DNA of 64,000 bases from Deinococcus terrestris (GTDB lineage Bacteria > Deinococcota > Deinococci > Deinococcales > Deinococcaceae). Both the position numbers and the translations under genes were made by a program. The notes under the pieces are model-generated. The model worked only from the letters and a program-made list of their open reading frames with translations. It was not told where the DNA came from and did no database searches. Where the stretch lies: assembly GCF_009377345.1 (NCBI RefSeq), contig NZ_WBSL01000001.1, positions 124,001 to 188,000 of the forward strand. The letters are read 5' to 3'. The number at the start of each line of letters is the position of its first letter. Positions within the stretch are counted from its first letter, which is position 1. Of the stretch, positions 58,971-64,000 are shown in pieces.

Positions 58971-59102
58971 TTGCCTAACCAGCAAAAGCGTACCAGAAAA
59001 CCCCGCCGGTCACCACTGAAGCCTGCTGAGTTCGCCGCGATTCTCGTGGCGTTCGGCACGGCCCTCAGTGGGCTGGCGGCCCTGATTCAAGCCCTGAGAT
59101 AA
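58971..59102 (+). CDS. 43-residue single-span membrane peptide, unknown
   Basis: Not recognised. The peptide begins with a strongly basic stretch (PNQQKRTRKPRRSP), followed by one hydrophobic helix (about 21-42, FAAILVAFGTALSGLAALI) and a final Arg. The start is TTG, preceded by AAAGGGGGTGG. Shape and size recall holin-like or type I toxin-like peptides, but nothing here shows toxicity. It follows the two-hairpin leader by 20 bases. Confidence 0.5.
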   Translation: MPNQQKRTRKPRRSPLKPAEFAAILVAFGTALSGLAALIQALR

Positions 59103-59148
59103 GCCCTCTCGCCCCCCGGTCGCGCCTTTCTTGTGATTTGCGGCGTCA

Positions 59149-59172
59149 GGTCAGGTGGCCTGGCCCTTTTTT
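59149..59172 (+). terminator. Terminator of the small-peptide/serS region
   Basis: GGTCAGG (59149-59155) pairs with CCTGGCC (59159-59165), one G-U pair and a TGG loop, followed by C and TTTTTT. Confidence 0.8.
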
Positions 59173-59175
59173 GTG

Positions 59176-59181
59176 TAGCTT
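59176..59181 (+). promoter_or_regulatory. -10 box of the exported protein gene at 59190 (leaderless)
   Basis: TAGCTT, 8 bases, then ATG. It starts 3 bases after the preceding terminator T-run. Confidence 0.5.
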
Positions 59182-59189
59182 GCCAGAGC

Positions 59190-59738
59190 ATGAAAGGGCG
59201 TGTGCGGTCGGCGCTGGTTGTCGGGGCGTTGCTGAGTGGGGGCGTACTCGCGGGCGGTGCGGATGCCCCGATCTCCTGGCTGGGCCAGCGGGTAGACGTG
59301 GCGCAAACGGCGTTTTGCCGGGCAAACGAGTGCAGGCTGGAGCGGCAGTTCACGCCGATGGGGTGGCCGCAAGGAGTGGGATACGCTTATCGGTTGCCGC
59401 GTGGATGGACCCTAGAGGCTCACGTCCAGCCGGGCGGCTGGGTCAGCAATGTTTTTCTGCTGAAGTACGGGGCGCGAGTGGGCACCTCGCTGGACTTGCG
59501 TGAGCGTCGGCTGGCCGCCGAGTTCCTGAAGCTGGCGACCGGGCGGCGCTTTACCCCGCAGGCGGTGGCGAGCTGCATTACGGCCGGGCTGGCTGCGCAG
59601 AGGCGCGATCCAGACGTGTACGGCCCCGACCAGCCCCTGAGCCGGTGGACCACTCCGGCAGGCTTGCCCTACAAGGCGCGTTGCGGTGTGGTGGGAGCCG
59701 GGCCACTCGGCGTCTGGGCCGGATGGAGGCAGCAGTAG
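59190..59738 (+). CDS. Exported protein of unknown function
   Basis: A 182-residue protein not recognised. The N-terminus (KGRVRSALVVGALLSGGVLAGG) is a signal peptide or anchor. Four cysteines occur in the mature part (two in TAFCRANECR, then one in ASCITAG and one in KARCGVV), and they could pair as disulfides outside the cell. The rest mixes short strands and helices. The ATG is set by the TAGCTT box; a GTG-free extension upstream contains the terminator and is unlikely to be translated. Confidence 0.55.
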   Translation: MKGRVRSALVVGALLSGGVLAGGADAPISWLGQRVDVAQTAFCRANECRLERQFTPMGWPQGVGYAYRLPRGWTLEAHVQPGGWVSNVFLLKYGARVGTSLDLRERRLAAEFLKLATGRRFTPQAVASCITAGLAAQRRDPDVYGPDQPLSRWTTPAGLPYKARCGVVGAGPLGVWAGWRQQ

Positions 59739-59759
59739 GCCGCCCTCACTCCCACCCGT

Positions 59760-59765
59760 TACCCT
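59760..59765 (+). promoter_or_regulatory. -10 box of the protease-nuclease gene (leaderless)
   Basis: TACCCT, then GACCCGC, then ATG at 59773. Confidence 0.6.
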
Positions 59766-59772
59766 GACCCGC

Positions 59773-61701
59773 ATGGACATTCCGCGTGAGCTGCTCGAAG
59801 AGACGCAGGCCCGCTATATCCGCCGTGACCCCGAGCGGGCACAGACCCTGGAGCGGCTGAGCGTGGGCGGCCCGATCAAGGCCGACACGGAACCGCGGGT
59901 CGAGGCCCGCTTGGCCCGCCTGGGCGTGCCCCTGCCCGAGGCGCGGGCGGTGGCAGAAGGGCAGGCCGACGGGCTGGCGGTCGCCGCGCGGCTCCCCGAG
60001 GACACGCGGCTGCCGCTGGAGCGGGTGCTGGGGGCGAACAACCTCGTCGGCGTGGCTTACCTCGACCTCGCGCGGTCGGCGTCGCGGGCGGTGGGGCGCG
60101 TCGTGCTGCGCGACAGCCGGGGGCGGACGCGGGGCTACGGCACGGGCTGGCTGTGCGGCCCCGGTGCCCTGCTCACCAACAACCATGTGCTGGAGGACGC
60201 GGCCTCGGCCCGAACCGCCGTCATCGAGTTCGACTACGAGCTGCGATCCGACGGCACCCTGCGCGACCGGGTGACGCTGAACCTCGACCCCGACACGCTC
60301 TTTCTGACCTCGGAGGCACTGGACTACTCGCTCGTCGCGGTGGGTGGCGACACGTCGGCCTTCGGGTGGCTGCCCCTGTTCGGCAGCGTGGGGAAGGTAC
60401 TGGTGGGCGAGGCGCTGAGCATCATTCAGCACCCCTCCGGCGAACCCAAGCAGATCGCCCTGCGTGAAAACCGCCTCGTGGACCTGCTGCCCGACTTCCT
60501 GCACTATGAGACGGACACCGCGCCGGGGTCGAGCGGCAGCCCCGTCTTCAACGACGCCTGGGAGGTCGTGGCCCTGCACCACAGCGGCGTGCCGCGCAAG
60601 GATGCCCAGGGCCGGACCCTGCGGCGCGACGGCCAGCCCGTGCAGCCCGGCGACCCGGACACGCTGATCGACTGGATCGCCAACGAGGGCGTGCGGATCA
60701 GCCGCATCGTGGAGGACCTGCGGGCACGGGCAGAGGGCGCCGCCAGTCCCCTGCTCGCGGGCGTGCTCTCGGCGCAGCGGCCCTCGGTGGCGACCGAACG
60801 GCAGAGCGCCGGGGACGCGCCCGTCTTCGACCTCGGTCGCGTGACGGTGGGGGCGGATGGGGTGGCGACCGTGCCCGTCACCCTGCGGCTGCGCGTCGGC
60901 GGTGGGGAGGAGAGTGGCCCGGCGCCCACTCCCTCCCGCCCCTACCTCGACCCGGCGGATGTGGAGAAGGCGGCGGCGTACTACGCGGGTCTGCCGAAGG
61001 GCGGCACTCCCCAGGCCCGCTTTCAGGCCCTCTCCGACCTCGTGACGCGCACCCACACGCGCACGGTGGGCTACGACCCCGCCGACGAACTCTACCCCTG
61101 GGTGGACCTCTGGCCGGACGGGAAGTTGCGCAGCCTCTACTCGGCCCGCGAGCACGCGCCCGAGGAGTTCATCGCCGCCGACCGCGCCACCCAGGAGCGC
61201 CGCCTGGTTCTGGCTGCCCGCGAAGGGCTGGACGCGGAGGCGCTGGAGGCCGCGCTGCCCTACAACTGCGAGCATGTAGTGCCGCAGTCGTGGTTCGGCA
61301 AGCGCCAGCCCATGCGCGGGGACCTGCACCACCTCTTCGCGTGCGAGCCGGACTGTAATTCCTTCCGGGGCAATACCCCTTACTTCGACTTTCCAGATTA
61401 CGGCGAGGCCCTGAGAAGCGACTGCGGGCGACGCGAGCCCGGCGAGTTCGAGCCCGCGCACGGGAAGGGGGCGGCGGCCCGCGCGACCCTCTATTTCCTG
61501 CTGCGCTACCCCGGCGTGGTGCGCCAGTATTCGGAGCGGCACCTGGCAACCCTGCTGGGCTGGCACGCGGCCGACCCGCCCGGCGACTGGGAGCGCCACC
61601 GCAACGCGGCCATCTTCGAGAAGCAGGGCAACCGCAACCCCCTGATCGACCACCCGGAGTGGGCGGAGGAAGTGGCCTGGAGCGAGGGGCTGGGGCGCTG
61701 A
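59773..61701 (+). CDS. Fusion of a trypsin/V8-like serine protease and an endonuclease I domain
   Basis: A 642-residue soluble protein without a signal peptide. Residues 1-85 are helical and unassigned. Residues about 86-315 form a V8/trypsin-like peptidase: the catalytic His is H138 (LLTNNHVLE), the Asp D184 (LDYSLVAV) and the Ser S254 (APGSSGSPVF); IIQHPSGEPKQIALREN and VALHHSGVP are typical of this subfamily. A linker (about 325-390) follows. Residues about 392-635 form an EndA/Vvn-like endonuclease I: E500-H501 (NCEHVVPQSWF), GDLHHLFACEPDCN with a probable metal-ligand Asn at 529, and a QGNRNPLIDHPEW close. All key residues of both enzymes are present. The closest known architectures join the same protease type to other nucleases. 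Role unknown; a defence or cell-death effector is an inference. Confidence 0.85.
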   Translation: MDIPRELLEETQARYIRRDPERAQTLERLSVGGPIKADTEPRVEARLARLGVPLPEARAVAEGQADGLAVAARLPEDTRLPLERVLGANNLVGVAYLDLARSASRAVGRVVLRDSRGRTRGYGTGWLCGPGALLTNNHVLEDAASARTAVIEFDYELRSDGTLRDRVTLNLDPDTLFLTSEALDYSLVAVGGDTSAFGWLPLFGSVGKVLVGEALSIIQHPSGEPKQIALRENRLVDLLPDFLHYETDTAPGSSGSPVFNDAWEVVALHHSGVPRKDAQGRTLRRDGQPVQPGDPDTLIDWIANEGVRISRIVEDLRARAEGAASPLLAGVLSAQRPSVATERQSAGDAPVFDLGRVTVGADGVATVPVTLRLRVGGGEESGPAPTPSRPYLDPADVEKAAAYYAGLPKGGTPQARFQALSDLVTRTHTRTVGYDPADELYPWVDLWPDGKLRSLYSAREHAPEEFIAADRATQERRLVLAAREGLDAEALEAALPYNCEHVVPQSWFGKRQPMRGDLHHLFACEPDCNSFRGNTPYFDFPDYGEALRSDCGRREPGEFEPAHGKGAAARATLYFLLRYPGVVRQYSERHLATLLGWHAADPPGDWERHRNAAIFEKQGNRNPLIDHPEWAEEVAWSEGLGR

Positions 61702-61717
61702 GGGGACGCCGACCCGC

Positions 61718-61723
61718 TACCCT
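61718..61723 (+). promoter_or_regulatory. -10 box of the gene at 61730 (leaderless)
   Basis: TACCCT, 6 bases, then ATG. Confidence 0.55.
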
Positions 61724-61729
61724 ACCCCC

Positions 61730-62134
61730 ATGACCCGTCCCCCCACCTCCAGCCGCACCGATAAGGGCGTGCGCGGTTTCGACCTCGACCTGCACGTCGC
61801 TTTTGCCCAGGCTCTGCCGCGCGAGCAGGCGCTCGCGGTGCTCGCCGCCGCCGAGGGCTTTACGGTGGACCTCTATGCCCGGCACGACCAGCCCGGCGCT
61901 CCGGTGCCGTCGGCCCGCCTGACCGGTCCCCTGCGCGACCCCGACGCCTTGCGGACGGTGCTGGCCGCCTGGCTGCACGGCGAGGCCCGCACCGTGGAGG
62001 TCGGCCTGCACGGCTACCTGCGTTCGTCTACCGGGCAGACCGAGTGGGTGCCCTGGCGGCGTAACGTGGTACTGCCCCGCACCGAGGTGGCGCGGGTGCT
62101 GTTTGAGGAAGGCGTGAAGTACGTGCTGGAGTGA
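61730..62134 (+). CDS. Small protein of unknown function
   Basis: A 134-residue soluble protein not recognised. After a short polar start it reads as an alpha/beta fold (FDLDLHVAFAQALPREQALAVL, then FTVDLYARHD) with a conserved-looking YLRSSTGQTEWVPWRRNVV strand and a final VARVLFEEGVKYVL helix. It starts 28 bases after the protease-nuclease gene with its own -10 box, so a functional tie is possible but unproven. Confidence 0.5.
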   Translation: MTRPPTSSRTDKGVRGFDLDLHVAFAQALPREQALAVLAAAEGFTVDLYARHDQPGAPVPSARLTGPLRDPDALRTVLAAWLHGEARTVEVGLHGYLRSSTGQTEWVPWRRNVVLPRTEVARVLFEEGVKYVLE

Positions 62135-62150
62135 GGGCGTCCGGCCGCCG

Positions 62151-62444
62151 TCAGGCACTCAGCGGCAGCACCAGCGCCCGCGCCTTCACGGTGCCGTCAG
62201 ACTCCTGTTGCAGCACGAAGACGTTTAGCCTCACGTCGGGCCGCAGCAGGTAGGGCAGCAGGGTGGTGTCGAGCGTCCGCAGCGCCCGCACGCCGTGGGC
62301 CTCGGCCTCGGCCGGGGGCAGGCCGTGCAAGACCAGCACCGCCCGATCTCCGCTCCGGCTGCGCCACAGGTCGGCGCTTCCCAGGCGGTCGACGCCGTGG
62401 TGGTCGCGGTACTCGAAGGGGTGGGCCTGCCGGACAAGCTGCAT
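62151..62444 (-). CDS. Small protein of unknown function
   Basis: A 97-residue protein not recognised. It starts MQLVRQAHPFEYRDHHGVD and continues with a basic turn and several strands (RAVLVLHGLPPAEAE, LNVFVLQQESDGTVKARAL). ATG 62444 is chosen over the longer open frame, whose upstream part is low-complexity. GGAG lies 12 bases before it, which is far. It converges on the gene at 61730-62134, with 16 bases between the stops. A real gene is likely but not certain. Confidence 0.45.
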   Translation of the reverse strand: MQLVRQAHPFEYRDHHGVDRLGSADLWRSRSGDRAVLVLHGLPPAEAEAHGVRALRTLDTTLLPYLLRPDVRLNVFVLQQESDGTVKARALVLPLSA

Positions 62445-62647
62445 TGTGGAATCACGCTCCAGGAAAAAGGGGAGAGAAGTCGCCCGCCGCATGGGGCCAC
62501 GCGGTGGGGGGCGGATGGCCGGGGCAGGCCACGACGCTGGGGTACCCCCCCAGGGTACCGGCGGACGTGGGGGCGGGCGAGTGGCCTTTGTCCCGTGGCC
62601 TGACCGGGCCGCAGTCTGGCTCACGGTCGGGCGGGAGGGCGGGACGG

Positions 62648-62653
62648 CACAAT
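62648..62653 (+). promoter_or_regulatory. -10-like box of the gene at 62660 (leaderless)
   Basis: CACAAT, 6 bases, then GTG at 62660, as at 20546. Confidence 0.45.
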
Positions 62654-62659
62654 GGCGCG

Positions 62660-63202
62660 GTGACCCCACCCCATTCCGCGACGGGCGGCGTGCCGGAGAT
62701 GCTGCGCGAGTACCAGGGCTATGTCCTGGCCCACCGCCTGCGCCGGGCGGTCGGGGGGCGGGTGGCCCCGGCCGGAGAGGTGCTCACGCTAGCGGGCTAC
62801 GCGGCGCGGCGCATTGAGCGGCAGGACCTCGCCCGGCGGCTGGTGCGTGGTGAGCTGCCGCCGGGGGGGATGGGCAAACTCGACGCGCTGTCCGGCGAGC
62901 TGATGTTCGGCTTCTGGCTCAATCCGGCGGAGGTGGCCGCCTTTCTGCGGGCGGCGCTGCGGCAGGGCGGACATCCGGCGCTGGGTGATCCCCACGCCTT
63001 TGCCGACCTGCTCAGCCCGGAGGAGCGCGAGCGGCTGGGCGAGACGGGCGTGCGGCTGGTGTGCGCCCACCACCTGAGCTGCCTGACCCTGGCCGCCCCC
63101 ATGCTCGACCCCGACGCGCTCGCGGGCGTCTGGGCACGGGTGGAGGCGACCACGCCGCCCCTGTTCGTGGACGAACTCGCCCGGTTGGGGCAGGCCGGAT
63201 GA
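62660..63202 (+). CDS. Alpha-helical protein of unknown function
   Basis: A 180-residue protein not recognised, almost wholly helical, with many Arg and Leu residues (YVLAHRLRRAV, YAARRIERQDLARRLVRGELP). Two histidine pairs or His-Cys clusters occur (VCAHHLSCLTL). GTG 62660 fits the CACAAT box. It ends 13 bases before the comF-type gene, whose ribosome binding site lies just after its stop, so both are probably cotranscribed. Confidence 0.55.
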   Translation: MTPPHSATGGVPEMLREYQGYVLAHRLRRAVGGRVAPAGEVLTLAGYAARRIERQDLARRLVRGELPPGGMGKLDALSGELMFGFWLNPAEVAAFLRAALRQGGHPALGDPHAFADLLSPEERERLGETGVRLVCAHHLSCLTLAAPMLDPDALAGVWARVEATTPPLFVDELARLGQAG

Positions 63203-63215
63203 CGCGGAGGACCGG

Positions 63216-63848
63216 GTGACGGGGCTGGGCGACCTGCTGCGGACGCTGCTGCCCCGCCCCTGCCCCGGCTGCGAGGCCCAACTGGGCCGCGAGCGCGGGC
63301 TGTGCCGGGCCTGCCGCGCCGCGCTGACGCCGCGTGTGGAGACACATTCGCCCCTCTCGTCCCGGCCCACGCCCCACCTCGTCACCCTGGGGCCGTACCG
63401 GGGCGTCACCCGCCGGGGCGTGCGGGCGCTCAAGTTCGGCGGAGCGCGGGACCTCGCGGGGGCGCTGGGGGAGAGGTTGGCGGCGGGCGTGCCGCCGGAG
63501 TGGGGAGTGCGGGCGGTCGTTCCCGTCCCACTCCATTCCTCCCGCGAGCGCGAACGCGGCTTCAATCAGGCCGAGTTGCTGGGGCAGGCAGTCGCCGCCG
63601 AACTGGGGGTGCCCTGCGTTCCGGCGCTGCGCCGCACCCGTGCCACCGCCCAGCAGGCCCGGCTGCACGCGGCCGAGCGCGGGGCCAACCTCGCCGGAGC
63701 GTTCCGGGCCGACATGCGGCGGCTGCCCACTGGTCCGGTCCTCCTGCTCGACGACGTGCTCACCACCGGGGCTACCCTGATCGCCTGCCGCGACGCCTTG
63801 CACGCGGCGGGCGCGGGGCCGGTCTACTTCGCGGCCGTTGCCCGCTGA
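63216..63848 (+). CDS. comFC: ComF-family phosphoribosyltransferase-like protein
   Basis: A 210-residue protein of the ComFC/GntX family, linked to DNA uptake in naturally transformable bacteria such as Deinococcus. The N-terminal zinc-finger-like pair is CPGC (about 16-19) and CRAC (about 31-34). A LKFGGARDLAGALG segment follows, then VVPVPLHSSRERERGFNQAE and the PRPP-like loop VLLLDDVLTTGATL (about 172-185). GTG is the start; GGAGG lies 5 bases upstream. No comFA helicase gene is seen in the window. Confidence 0.88.
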   Translation: MTGLGDLLRTLLPRPCPGCEAQLGRERGLCRACRAALTPRVETHSPLSSRPTPHLVTLGPYRGVTRRGVRALKFGGARDLAGALGERLAAGVPPEWGVRAVVPVPLHSSRERERGFNQAELLGQAVAAELGVPCVPALRRTRATAQQARLHAAERGANLAGAFRADMRRLPTGPVLLLDDVLTTGATLIACRDALHAAGAGPVYFAAVAR

Positions 63849-64000
63849 TCCGGATTTCGGTGGAGCAGCGGCGCCATACCCGCGGCACCCGAGCGAGCAG
63901 GCAAAGCATGGCGTTCAGCAGGGAGGCGCCGGGGTCCGCAGCGGGGAGTGGGCAGAGGCCACCCGCGCCCCCTAGCCGTCCCGGCGCTCGGCCCCCGAGC
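63849..64000. other. Window end, no gene recognised
   Basis: 152 bases after the comF-type gene show no convincing ORF, promoter or terminator. Confidence 0.4.

Noticed and set aside
63851..63875. Resemblance of GGATTTCGGTGGAGCAG after the comF-type gene to GGATTCCGGTTGAACAG before the FecR-domain gene
   Set aside because: The similarity is partial and short, and the inverted arm is not present near the window end. It is too weak to claim a repeat family from two loose copies.

Overview
The window reads as chromosomal DNA of a Deinococcus species. It is very GC-rich (about 70% by eye) and densely coded. Several proteins look most like Deinococcus-Thermus families: an SLH-domain surface protein, a Gfh1-type Gre factor, a Thermus-like glucose/mannose binding protein and a 14-subunit complex I. 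About seventeen genes that open transcription units start only 5-12 bases after a TANNNT or CACAAT box, the leaderless arrangement known from Deinococcus. Genes inside operons carry GGAGG-type ribosome binding sites instead. No rRNA, CRISPR array, prophage or complete insertion sequence was seen.

Layout. 1-4.4 kb: 3' end of argC, trpS-scpA, and a large PpiC-type foldase. 4.4-10 kb: tRNA-Arg(CCG), a sugar-phosphate isomerase-like protein, a 141-bp terminal-inverted-repeat element abutting recJ, a LapA-like membrane protein, and an SLH/coiled-coil/collagen-like/barrel surface protein. 10-25 kb: nucleoside phosphorylase, enoyl-CoA hydratase, HD-domain protein, VanW protein, RluA-type pseudouridine synthase, FMN reductase, SDR oxidoreductase, mutS2, an exported protein, an MFS permease, a Gfh1/GreA-family factor and lysS. 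25-30 kb: a ROK repressor and an ABC sugar importer lacking its own ATPase. 30-31 kb: a histidine kinase with a degenerate receiver. 31.5-46.2 kb: nuoA to nuoN in canonical order, ending in a strong UUCG-loop terminator.

46-64 kb: a FecR-domain protein and a CHASE2/degenerate GGDEF protein in one operon; an ABC-F ATPase; a lower-GC histidine phosphatase; a telA / P-loop kinase / phosphoribosyltransferase / erythromycin-esterase operon; a PrcB-domain exported protein; gatC-serS; a structured leader with a 43-residue membrane peptide; a protein joining a trypsin/V8-like protease to an endonuclease I domain; small unknown genes; and a comF-type phosphoribosyltransferase.

The genes are mostly housekeeping: translation (trpS, lysS, serS, gatC, tRNA-Arg), genome maintenance (recJ, mutS2, scpA), respiration (nuo) and envelope. 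The least explained parts are the protease-nuclease fusion (59773-61701), the hairpin/short ORF/membrane peptide unit just upstream (58843-59102), the inverted-repeat element that supplies the recJ stop codon (5745-5885), and the cysteine motif in TrpRS that suggests an iron-sulfur cluster.
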